The notes under the pieces are model-generated. The model worked only from the letters and a program-made list of their open reading frames with translations, searched no databases and was not told the DNA's origin. The position numbers and the translations under genes were made by a program. DNA of 64,000 bases from Rhodosporidiobolus odoratus. Its lineage: Eukaryota > Basidiomycota > Microbotryomycetes > Sporidiobolales > Sporidiobolaceae. Location of the stretch: the NCBI GenBank assembly GCA_034387635.1, contig JAOANU010000010.1, forward strand, positions 186,001 through 250,000, given 5' to 3'. Positions 21,563 through 32,089 of this stretch are shown in pieces; positions within the stretch are counted from its first letter, which is position 1; the number at the start of each line of letters is the position of its first letter.

Positions 21563-22179
21563 CGAGCGGCGCGGAAATACAGGTGCGCGGCATCTCCCAG
21601 CTTGCCTCTGCACTCACTGCCTTCTCTACCGTTCTATTGGCTGAACAAGAACCGTGATAGTATAGACACTCGGCGCCGGTAGCTCGCTGGACGAGAGAGG
21701 AGGACCTCACAACTAGCTCGCGGCTGCAAGCTTCCCTTCCCTCTTCTTCTGTGACCGAGTCTGTACACGCCCAACTACTCCGCCTTGGCAGCTCGTCAAC
21801 TCCCTGATAGTCCGCGCACACGGCTGGCTCATTCTTCGGAGACTGCTTCAGGTCGTTTTCTCTCGGAAGAAAAGCCGCGAGTGGGGCGGGAGGAATCGCA
21901 TATCAATTCCACAACGACACGAGCAGATTCTCAGCAACGACACGAGAGGCGTGCTGGAGCTGCAAGATGCTGAAAGAATATATGTTTAAGAGATCGAAGT
22001 GGGCGAGATCGAGAGTTGCCTTGCTTGCTCCCGAAACCAACGCCTCATCGAGTGACATTGCTAGAACCGATAGACCAGGTCACCGGGCACTCCAACAGCT
22101 ATCTCCGACCGTCCCCCGGCTACTCCATCGCGTTCGACGTCTTCTTTACTTCGCTTCCTCCTGTCTCATCAGTCTGAAC
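21563..22179. other. Intergenic region upstream of the Ypi1-like gene
   Basis: 617 nt downstream of the lyase-like gene and upstream of the next start on the same strand. Short open frames are present but none looks like protein. It presumably holds a terminator and a promoter. Confidence 0.4.
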
Positions 22180-23006
22180 ATGGCCACCGCTTTCCGACCC
22201 CAGACCTCAACAGCCTCACATGGCTCTCGCACCATGACCATCACGTCGACTCCCTCGGGCGAGGGTACTGGCTCTGACCCGACATCGGGAGGAAATGAGG
22301 CCGGTCCTTCGGGCGAGGTTGTTGGCGTTTTGAGGTTGCGAGGGAGGGGGCCAGCAGGTCCGAGGGTGCAGTGGACGGATGAGACGGTCGATAATGAAGG
22401 ATTGGGACGGAAGAAGAGCAAAAGTACGTCGCCCATCTTTTTTCCCCATTTTCCGGTTTCTTTCGTCCCGTCCGATCCTGTCTGGTTCTTCCGTCCTCTG
22501 TTGCCCGCCGTCCGCTATCATCTTATCCGAGACTGACTAGACTCCGCGCAATAGTCTGCTGTATCTACCACAAACCTAAGCCGTTTGACGAATCAAGCGA
22601 CGAATCTTCCGGTTCCGACTCATCCGCCTCTGACAATAGCGATTCCTCAGCCGGCTCCCTCGACTCCCGAGGCAGCGCCGCTGATCGAAGACGAATACGA
22701 CGGGTAAATCGGCGCTCACGTCACCATCACCATCACCACCACCAGCATGAAGGGCCTTGCGAGCATGAGGAAGAGGGAGGGACGAGGAGAAATGGGGGGA
22801 GCTCGACTGTGCTCGAGCAACCGAGGGAGGAGATACCGGAACCGAATGCGTATGAGCGAGGGGGCGGCGGGGGAGGCAAGGGGAAAGGTATGTTCTTTCT
22901 CGTGGCCTCGCCTTCATACGCCGCATTGCCGCCTCTCGCTTCCTGCTAAAGCCCAGCGCATACGAGCTGATCCCATTGGCTGGCTTTCGTAGGCAAAGCT
23001 ACATAG
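22180..23006 (+). CDS. YPI1: Type 1 protein phosphatase inhibitor (Ypi1/PPP1R11)
   Basis: Three exons (22180-22423, 22555-22887, 22993-23006) give 196 residues. The family core is clear: VLRLRGRG, then VQWTDETVDNEGLGRKKSK and ICCIYHKPKPFDE, interrupted by an intron between KSK and ICC. Family knowledge: Ypi1/inhibitor-3 binds PP1 (Glc7) through this region and shapes its nuclear pool and activity. The C-terminal half is disordered, with a Ser/Asp run, seven consecutive His, an acidic stretch (GPCEHEEEGG) and a Gly/Lys tail. The final exon is only 14 nt. The length is close to yeast Ypi1. Confidence 0.92.
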
Positions 23007-23419
23007 ATATTATGCGCAGCGCCGCTTTGAGCATCAGCGTTCTATTTCTCTTTCGACTTTGGGCGCCATGAATCGTCTTTCTTGCAGTATCATCTCTTCT
23101 GTTGATGTTGTACTTGCTGAGCATCAGCGTCGTCTGCTACATGACATTCCACACCCGTTGCGCGTTAGAGAAAGGGTGCGAGTTGGACTTGGACGCATAG
23201 TGGGGCGCTTCTTGCTGGTTCATCAAACATCAACCTTACGTATGACAACCGGTCAAACTGCAGGTCTCCGACCTCTTAAGACGTTGTGTCAAGACCGTTT
23301 GCTGAGGCAAGATCGAGAGACCGGCATGCGATCCTTACATGGTGCTGCGCAAGAAGCAATCCTAGAAAACGAACGAACTACCTTTGCACCTTCATCCAAG
23401 CCGTCGTTGTCTAACTACC

Positions 23420-24897
23420 TTACTCGTCCCAAAGACTCCTCAGCTTGGCATTATACTGCTCACCCTTGATCGGGTTCTCCTCGATGACCTTGCGAATAGC
23501 AGCAATGTCCTCAGCTGAAAGAGTGATGTCGCGGGAAGCAAAGTTCTCCTCGAGGTACTTGACGGACTTGGTCTGTTGGCAGGAACGGAACAGGGTCAGA
23601 TGGTCACATGTCACGAAGGAAGGATGGGAGAAACATACACCGGGAATAGGGATGATGAGGTCGCCGTGAACCTGCGAGTCGAAGGCGAGAGCAAGTTGAC
23701 CCGGCTTGCAGCCCTTCTTCTCGGCAAGCTTCTCGATAGCTGCATTCTTGACAGTGGTAAGCAAAAGGCTGTGACAAGAAGAGGAAGATGGTAGGACGCA
23801 CCTTGCACGAGTTTGAAGTTATGCTCCCAGACGTCCTCGTTGAAGCGAGGGAATGCACCAGCACCGCGCATGTCGCCGTCCTTCTGGACGTCTTCAAGCT
23901 TGCGGAAACGACCAGTCAACATGCCTTTGCCGAGGGGGCTGTAGGCAAGAATCTTGACGCCGAGCTCTTTGCAGGCATCGATAACGCCGTTGTCCTGAGG
24001 AGGATGGGGGTCAGGTTAGCCTCATAACTATACGCAGGCCGCAGGCGGTCATCCAAAGCAGATCGAGGCACGTGGAGGGGATCGAGAAGTGACATTAGGA
24101 AGACGAGGACGCACTTCAATGTGCAGCTCAAAAGGAGAGTATTCCATCTCGACGAAGTCAATCTTGGCGACCTTGGCAGCACGACGAAGGGTGTTGGCAG
24201 ACATCTGCAAAGGGAGCGAGAGCGCTATACGTAAGCGACGGCCTGTCTGAGGACAGGTATATCGATTGAAGCGTTCCAAGACAAGGTAGGAGAGAACGAC
24301 GAACCGCAGAAAGCCCGATGTACTTGCACTTGCCCTCCTTACGAGCCTCCTCCATCGCCTTGACACTCTCTTCGACCGGGGTGTTCTTGTCGATACGGTG
24401 GAGGAGCCAGATGTCGGGCGCCGAACCAAGGTTCTCGATAGACCGCTCGAGGCACTCGCGGGCGAAAGCAGCGGAACCTGCGCAGCAATCCGATGAGTCA
24501 GTTCGAGCCTTGGCTGATCAAGGAAAGGGTATCGAGGCGCACCGTCCGTCTCCATGCCGCCTTCGATAGCTCTCAGTCCCCACTTGGTGGTGAGGGTGAC
24601 TTTGGAGCGGTTGTCGCCCTCGCGGAGAACCTCACCGAGCAACTTCTCGTTGTGCTGGTTCGGACCGTAGATCGTGGCAGTGTTCCAGAAAGTGCAGCCC
24701 TACGAGACGAAGAGAACGTGAGAAAGCCGCAAGGAAACGGGGAGAAAGACGAAGCGACGTACGATTTCGAGAGCTTTGCGGAGAACCTCCTTACTTTCTT
24801 CGTCGTTGGCCTTGCCGTAGCTCTGGCTCAGACCCATGGCGCCATAGCCGGGAATAGGAACGCGAAGGGTGGAGTCGATTTGCACGGTGTTAGCCAT
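23420..24897 (-). CDS. Aldo-keto reductase
   Basis: Seven exons (24897-24763, 24699-24543, 24477-24305, 24204-24115, 23994-23802, 23739-23639, 23572-23420) give 333 residues. The family order is intact: MGLSQSYG near the N-terminus, FWNTATIYG, LTTKWG with the catalytic Lys, WLLHRIDKNT with the catalytic His, FVEMEYSPFE, LAYSPLGKG and the NADP-binding end IPIPGTKSVKYLEEN. It resembles the AKR8/AKR13 (pyridoxal reductase / YakC-like) branch. The Asp of the usual catalytic tetrad (DTA..YG) is Asn here (FWNTATIYG), while the Tyr is kept; related pyridoxal reductases also depart from Asp. Predicted role: NADPH-dependent carbonyl reduction in the cytosol. Divergent from the KH gene. Confidence 0.9.
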
Positions 24898-26086
24898 TTT
24901 CGTGGTGTTCAGAGAGGTGTCACGATTGGTTGTGATGAAAGGAAGAGAGCAAGAGCAAGCTGAACTGCAGAGGCTTGAACAGGCGAGAGCGGAGGTGGAG
25001 CAGAGTGGAGCGAGATGGAGCCCATTCAACTGCAGCGACGCGGTGCTGCTGGGTGGAGGCGTCAAGTGGAGGTTCGAGATAGACGTCCGACAGAGTCTCC
25101 TACACGTCTGAGCAGCGGAAGTTGCGCAGCATTCTGGAGGTAGCGGGTGGAGTAGGGTAGCGAGACAGGACACTCTCCACCGCTGCAGCGTTGTGGGCTC
25201 TACGTCCACTCTCCATCCGAGAAGGTGGAGGATTGAGCAGATGGCCGCGTTGTCCCGGCGATTGCTCGAGAAATGACGGTCGTAGCATGTTATGTGCGTC
25301 AGGCGACGTGGGTATAGCAGGGACACCGGGGCGCCAATCTGCGTGCTGGAGCGGCGAGGTGAGCAGAATTGCAAGGAGGAAGAAAAGAAAAGAAACGCAC
25401 GTTCGCTTGAGTCAGGTCCTACTCGTTGCGGGCATGTCCAGCTGTTCGGTAGCAGTCTCCGCAGCAGTCTCCGCAGAAGGATGAGGCTGAGCAGTACCGT
25501 ACGTGTGCAAGTGAAGCGCGTCGCCGACGACAATCTTCAACTGGGCGCGTCGACCAACTTGACAAGTCGTCGCGCACACCCAGGGCGTTTGCTGCACCCA
25601 GTAGGGCGTTGTCTTACCTTACGCAGCTGCTCGGAGCAGCCGAATAAGCGTCAGGTCAGCTGCTCAGCGAGAATTTGAGCCCTCCTCGAATGACACGCTC
25701 CGACGAGGAGGAGACAGCTTCGATCGGCTTGAAGCTGGCGGACGACAGCCGGAGGTGCTCTGCCGTGTAATTTGGTAGTGTCGTCTAATCTTATATGCTA
25801 CCTGAGCGTAGTATGCTAGCCAACAACCGCCCAAGGTATTCTTGTGTTTGTCCTCCACTATTCGTTTCACTGCAGTTCCTCCCGGTGCATAGCAAATCAG
25901 GCCTTGCCCACTTCACAGTCTCCGAGTCAGTACAGAGCACGCTCGCCTGAGCTCTCGTTTCGCCATCCAAGTTTCCCTGAATTCACTCGCTCAGCACCTC
26001 TCCGCGACCTTGAAGCAGCAGCCAGCGACACCCGCGTAGCACTCTAGTACTCAGCGCAGACGGAGTAGCATTTATAGCAGCATACG
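24898..26086. promoter_or_regulatory. Divergent intergenic region, aldo-keto reductase / KH gene
   Basis: 1.2 kb between divergent start codons. No gene, RNA or repeat was recognised. Open frames on the minus strand here only extend the first exon of the reductase upstream and are not protein-like. Confidence 0.4.
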
Positions 26087-28454
26087 ATGCCGGGCATGTA
26101 CGCAGACCGTGAAGATCTCGGTATGAACGACGCAGTTCTCAAGATCGACAAGTTGGTGAGTTCGCAACCTAGGAAGCAAGCGTCTTACGAGCTCTGGCTT
26201 ACCCGTCCCGATACTCACGTCGATGGCTCATTCCTGCAGGTCGAGGACGAACCGGCGCCGCCACGAGCACCTCTCCCTCGTCCTTCGCCGTCGCAGACTG
26301 CTGCTAACCTCGACCCCAACCTGCGACACTACACGTTCAACCTCCCTGTCGCACGCATCGGCGGCGTTCTTATCGGCGTAGGCGGGCACGGCCGCCGATT
26401 CTTCCTCCAGAGCTCCGGACTAGTCAACTTCCATGTCATCCAGCCTCAAGGTTCTCAAGGTCCCGCAAGTTGCCAGTTGACTGGCACGGTCGAAACTATC
26501 CAGCAGGGTCTGAACATCATCGAGCACCTCGTCTACGTCCAGATGCACGGGCAGTGGGCTTTGCCTGAGTGGAAGATACTGTCTTTTGGAGGACGGAATT
26601 GGGTACGATACGACGCCAGCCGACTCCTCAACTTGGACGGCACGGCTGTGCCCGCCCCGGCCACCCCAGCTGCATCGTCCGCGCCGCCCAAGTCCGCTCC
26701 TACCGGGCCTGCCAACCGTTCCGCCGTTCCCCCTGCTCGTTCTCCGCCTCCCGAAGCTCCCCGCGGTCCAGCAGCCTTCTTCAAAGGGCAGAACGCCGGC
26801 TCCTCTCAACCTACCTCACGCCGCTCCGCTCAGCCGACCCGCACGCAAGAGCGTCCATCCTCTTCTCACCAGCTGCACGACCACCCTCCTTCTCCTCAAC
26901 ACCCAGATGAGCGCCCTCCTTCGCCTCGCCGCAAGTCCTCTACCTCGCAGGTTCGTCGGCGCGATACTCGTTATGCCTCCGTGTCGCCATCGCCATCTCC
27001 GTCACGTTCGCCGTCACCCGAACCTCGTCGTCAGAGGCGCCCATCTTATGACTCTCCGGCCCGCAACGGCAGAGAGACTCGTTCGAGGCGAAGAAGCAGC
27101 TCGCCCCCGCCGCGTCGTGCTCGCTCACCCTCGCCACCGCCTCGCCTCGTTCGCTATGCGCTCGACCTTCCTGTCCCCGGTCTCGGACCCGCCGTCATCG
27201 GTCGCGGAGGAAACGTTCACAAGCGTATTCGTGCCGATGCAGGGCTGCACGCTCTCAGTCTCAAGAGCGACAAGCACGGCGATTTTGTCGAATTGATGGG
27301 TCCGCAAGAGGGCGTCCGCGAAGCCCTCGAGATGCTGGAGGATCACCTGTACCACAGCGGAACGCTGAAGAGCGGCGAGTTGGACGATGTCGACCGCCGG
27401 TGGATCGACTTCAAGGAAAACAAGTGCGAGGTTCTCAGCTCGGAAGAGGCGCGCCGAGCGGAAGAACGCGCTTCATCGATTTTTTACTACCCTACTATCC
27501 TTCCTTTCCGCGCTCTCGGCGAGCCGCTCCACGAGTGTGCCCGCCGCATTGAACGCGTCTCCGGGATCGTCTCCCTTGAGATCGTCCACGACAGGAAGCG
27601 CATCGCTCATCTCGACCTGGTGGGAACGAAGCGGTCTATCCGCCTGGCGCTCGAGGAGGCAGAGGCTATCGTGTACGGCGAGGAGTGGCATACCTGGGAT
27701 TCGACGCAGCGGGACCGTCTGCATGGACGTGCGTGGTCTCGGTTCGCGGAAGGGAGGGCGGAGCGAGTTCGTGATGGTGGACGAGGAGGGAAGCCTCGTG
27801 ACTCCGCCAGGGGAACGGAAAGGACTCGATCTCCTCGTCGTGATCGCAAGGTCGAGATGAGGAGGGAGTCTCGCTCGCGTTCTCCCAGGCGTGAGGAGCG
27901 CCGGCGTGCGTCGTCTCGCACTGGGCGTAAGGCGAACGGCGAGTCGAGCCGGTCAAACGGAGGAGGAGATGTTGAGATGGATGGTGCCGGCATTGGCGGG
28001 AACAGCTGCGAGGTCAGGTGCGTCTTTCCCTCACTGACTTGTCTTTCACTCCCTCGCGATGGCTTTCTTCCTTCTTTCCCCTTTGATCCCTCCCTTCTCT
28101 GGCGTTTCCATTTGTGCATTAACTGACTGTGTGCACTCCATTTTCTGTCCTACAGCATCCCCTCGTCCGCTGCACCGTCATTCCTCGCCGACTCGCCAAC
28201 TGTCACCTTCATCGCTAGTGCAACCGGCTGCAAGCTCTCCCTCCTTTCTTCCCCGAATGGGACCAAAGTGCGCATTGAGGCGCCAGGCTCCGAGGAACTG
28301 GAAGACGCAAAGAGGGATGTCGAGCGTGTCGTGAAAAGACTGGCGAAGGAGGCTGAGGCAGGTACGCGCAGAATCCCTTGCCCTTTTTCTCCCTTCTTGT
28401 CCAACCCTGACTCGTACTCTTCCTGCAGACGCTCCTTCCGCCCAAAGCTCATGA
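26087..28454 (+). CDS. Protein with four KH-like RNA-binding units and an RS-rich linker
   Basis: Four exons (26087-26155, 26240-28017, 28156-28361, 28429-28454) give 692 residues. KH-like unit 1 (about residues 53-125) has GVLIGVGGHGRRFFLQ and unit 2 (about 327-400) has PAVIGRGGNVHKRIRADAG; both keep the IGxGG loop of KH domains. Units 3 (about 439-515) and 4 (about 617-685) are degenerate. Between units 1 and 2 lies a long Pro/Ser/Arg linker with RS dipeptides (SPSPSPSRSPSPEPRRQRRP), and a second RS-rich block follows unit 3. Units 1-3 are each followed by a Trp-containing tail (GQWALPEWK, RRWIDFKENK, EEWHTWDSTQ), also seen in the paralogue at 4-7 kb. Likely a nuclear RNA-binding protein; targets unknown. 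Confidence 0.78.
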
Positions 28455-29022
28455 AAGCAGAAAAGACTCGAAACGAGGGGGAAGGGCAATGTGCGCTTCT
28501 CTAGTTTCACCCGTTCTCTATCTGTCAGCTGAACGAGGCTTCACTTCAAACAGCCGCCTCCTTCCCCTCGAACAGTAGCAGACGGCACTGCTACCTCGTA
28601 TCACGCGAGCTAGTAGTGCTCGGTGAAATGAAGCTTGGATTGACCAAATCGCGCAAGATAAGCCACAGGTTCCAAGGAACCCTCGCTGCGCTGAATACGC
28701 TTCACGATACATTCGCTCGCTCGCCTCGACAGTGTTGCGTGGTCGCTGTCCTTGCTCTGGAGAACCAACGTTCACTGAACGCCACTGTCAAGCCGGACGC
28801 CAAGTTCCCGATAAGTCCGGGTGTCGGCCGAAAACGCACCTTATCGCGGTTCACCCGCTTCCTTCTTTTGTGCGCCGCACTTTCGCTTCTTTGTCGCATC
28901 TCTTGCATTCCCAGATTCGGTTACGCCTCTGTGACACCTAAGACAGTGCACGACAAGCTCAACACGCAGCCACTTCCGCGACCGCCACCCCCGCTTCCCT
29001 CTACTAATCTTGTTCAAGATCC
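28455..29022. other. Intergenic region upstream of the aldolase-like gene
   Basis: 568 nt between two plus-strand genes. No supported gene is seen; it presumably carries the terminator of the KH gene and the promoter of the next one. Confidence 0.4.
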
Positions 29023-30457
29023 ATGTCGCCCGTCGCCCTTGACCCACCTTCAGCATCGCTGCCAGAGCCACAATCTGGCAAGGTTGACGACTTTGACCCA
29101 GGAAAAGTGCAGACGGGTGCGAAGAGTATGAACTTCCCGGCGCCCCCCGGTGCGTTATTTCCCTCTCTTTCCTCGGTCAGCGTAACCTATGTTGGCCGGT
29201 TCGAAGGTCGGCTTGGCCCTTGCCAGTCAAGTTCGGCTCGGGCTTGCACTGGATAAGACTAATTCCCAGTTGTCTTCAGTGTGGCCTAACACGGAGGAAG
29301 GAAAACTGGCCGAACGGAAGCACAAATTGGAAAGGCTAGCTGGAGCGTTCCGGATCGCCGGAAAACTCGGCTACGACGAAGGGGTAAGTCCGTCTATGCT
29401 GCCCCGCACTCTGGGTTGCGCGCTGACTCGTCCTATCCTGGCAGATTTCCGGTCACTTCACCCTTCGCGACCCTATTCTCACCGACTGCTTCTGGGTCAA
29501 CCCCCTCGGCCTCGCCTTCTCGCTTGTCTGCGTCAGCGACTTACTACTCATCAACCCTCAAGGCGATATCATCGCGGGAGGGAAGCCGAACAGGCAGGTA
29601 CGTTCACGATGCTTTGCTTTTCCCTCCTATTCCCTCGACTCTGCGCTTCGCGCTGACCCAGCTTGAAGAGCAGATCTACAATGCCGCCGCTTACGAGATT
29701 CACCACGCGGTCCATACTGCTCGACCCGATGTTCATGCCGCTTGCCACGCTCATAGTCTGTATGGTAAGGCTTGGTCGGCGTTCGGACGGAAACTCGATA
29801 CCTATGTACAAGACGCTTGCGCTTTCCACAATGACTTGGCGGTATACCCTAGCTTCGGGGGTGTCGTACTGAGCGGTGGAGAGGGAGCCAAGATCGCAGA
29901 GTACGCTTCGCGATCTTTCCCTTCCTTTTCTCCTCCCACATGTCGCTGACGCGGGAACATCGATCTCTCGTGCGTCCCACAGACACCTCGGCAGCTGCAA
30001 GGCAGTTTTGATGCAGAACCATGGTCAACTGACAGTAGCGGGAACGATCGACGCTGCCATCGCCTGGTACATCTTCCTCGACCGCCTCTGTCACGTTCAG
30101 CTTCTCATCGAAGCTGCGAAAGCGGACGGCAAGGGACCTCAACCGGTGCTGATTGGGGAGGAAGAGGCAACTTGGACGAGGTCGGTGGTACGTACCGCTT
30201 TCTATCGCCTTGTCGCAGCGCAGCAGTACTTAGTATGATTCCCGCCGACAGACTGGGACCGAAAACGCTGGATGGAATGGTGCACAAATGTACTACGACA
30301 CCATCGATGTGCGTGACTTGGTCTCTTTCCTCGTCCTATGTTCTATACTTCCCTTCGCTGCTCCGCACGCCGGCATCGTTTATCTGTTTTTTCCCCCTCC
30401 TCCTTACTGACTCTCTCGTTTTCGTAGGCCGAGACCGGAGGCTCGTACAAGCTGTAG
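29023..30457 (+). CDS. Class II aldolase/adducin-domain protein
   Basis: Seven exons (29023-29149, 29280-29383, 29445-29597, 29674-29900, 29983-30187, 30252-30308, 30428-30457) give 300 residues. The domain begins FRIAGKLGYDEGISGHFTLR and continues FWVNPLGLAFSLVCVSDLLL. The metal-binding part has IHHAVHTARPDVHAACHAHS (two His of the Zn site) and LMQNHGQLTVAGTIDAAIAW (third His). Family knowledge: class II aldolases, epimerases and adducins share this fold. Proteins of this length in fungi are mostly uncharacterised and may act on small hydroxy-acid or sugar substrates. The acceptor of exon 4 is ambiguous by 12 nt (29662 versus 29674). Confidence 0.9.
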
Positions 30458-30756
30458 AGCTGCTTCCGGGGCTGTATCGCAGAACCTTATCAGTACGACT
30501 CGTCCTCAGGCGAGGAAAGAGAGAAAAGCCTCGCACTGAGAAGGCAAAGAGAGATTTATCAAGATGGAGAACTGCGAAGTGTGTACGCAGACAGACGGAA
30601 TAAAAGGGAACAACTACAAGGGTGTCTGGGGGCAATTTGGGTAAAAAGCTGCAGCAACTTCAAGATGCTGACCCACGTCCTGTGCTCGCGCAAGCGTTTC
30701 TACCTCTATCCTGATGGTACCCCTTTCTCGAGCTGCTTGGAGATCCCGTCTAAAGC

Positions 30757-31457
30757 TCACCAAGCTCCCTCACAACTAGCCCTTCTCTCCACCTCCGCCG
30801 CAGTCACACAGCAAAAACTCTCGGTCGAGCCGGTGCCGAACTCGGTAGGGGTCGAGCTGCTATAGCTCGAGGCTTGGGTCAACCCTAGAGGCGAAGACCA
30901 CTGAGAAGAGATTGTAGGCGAGTGGAGAGAAGGAGAAGGTGGACGTTCTTGCTGATCCATGTGCAGAAGGAAGAACGAAAAGATGTCGCCAAAGTTGTCT
31001 TGCTCCGACTTGTACTCTGAACGCGGCTCGCTCTGCATGATCGGAGGTGCGGAAGTCGGGCACTGGCCATGAGGGAGCAATGGACTGTTGGTGTTGCGAG
31101 ATGGAGTAGGTGTGAAGAAGAGAGGAAAGGGAGCATGTAGGGCATCGACGGGGACATTATCGACAGAATAGGGTGAGCGAGGACGAAGTTTCTCGAGTGG
31201 AGAAGTAAGGGCGAAAGGTAAGGAATCGTGGCCGAGGGTGGCTTGGCCAGAAGGGATGGAAGAAGCAGGAGGCGACTGGAAGGGAAGACGGGCGAGTGGG
31301 GCGTAAAGTACTGCTTGGAATCGCACCGAGGGATCAGGCAATGTTTCGAAAGAACGCATGAAGTGGCGTACGCACTTTCATCTGCGCTTGCAGTACCCGA
31401 TGCTGACTCAGTCGCCTTCTTCTTCTGGCCGACAAACCTTTGAACGATTCCTGCCAT
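30757..31457 (-). CDS. Ser/Pro-rich hypothetical protein
   Basis: Two exons (31457-31376 and 31310-30757) give 211 residues, in frame across a GTGCGT...AAGCAG intron. It starts MAGIVQRFVGQKKKATESAS. The rest is low-complexity with Ser, Pro and Thr and no recognisable domain; the most ordered-looking part is NFGDIFSFFLLHMDQQERPP. It converges with the aldolase-like gene. No function can be assigned. Confidence 0.5.
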
Positions 31458-32089
31458 GCGGTGTTTGCTTTTAAAAGCGTCGAGGCAGCGAGGCAAGATC
31501 ATGCTAATACAGTATTCGAAGGAGTAACTGATACAGTGTAGGCCTGGTCAACGGAAGGAGAAGGAGGAAGTCCGCTTATCGCCCCACCGCCTTGATGCAG
31601 CGTTGCCACGCTCGCATTTGACCGGCCTCGGCGGAATAAGAGACTGATAGCGACGTGCGGACTTTTCCGCTGCGCGAGTGAGGGCAGCATGAAGGGCATT
31701 AGCGACTGAGGTGAAGCCAGAGATGGAGAAAGAAAGCCAAAGGCAAAAGATGGTGTTCGGGTGACACACCCCACTCCGATCCTCGGTGGCCCCACAGCCA
31801 TCGGACGAGCAGAAGCGAGAAGGATTCGACTGGCACCAATGCAGGGCGGTCGACAGCGACCAGCAACGAGTCCGCCTGTAGCAGTCCCGAGGGGTCAAGG
31901 GGCGGGCAGTGTCGGGTGCTAGATAGCGAGGCGGTTGCGGTCCGCACATTCGGTGCTGAGACGTCGGCGGGAAGATAAGCCAGATTGCGGTCACTCTCCG
32001 GAGTGTGCATGAGCAGAGGCAGGAGAGAAGAAGACGGACAACATGGTACAACTACCAGACTCGCAGCCCTACAAGCACCCGTCTCCTGC
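31458..32089. other. Intergenic region between two minus-strand genes
   Basis: 632 nt between the start of the Ser/Pro-rich gene and the stop of the SERINC gene. Open frames on both strands overlap one another and do not look like protein. Nothing else was recognised. Confidence 0.4.

Noticed and set aside
24700..25533. An upstream extension of the aldo-keto reductase frame, giving a 277-codon ORF
   Set aside because: The aldo-keto reductase domain starts at the ATG at 24897. Sequence upstream of it is low-complexity and not protein-like.
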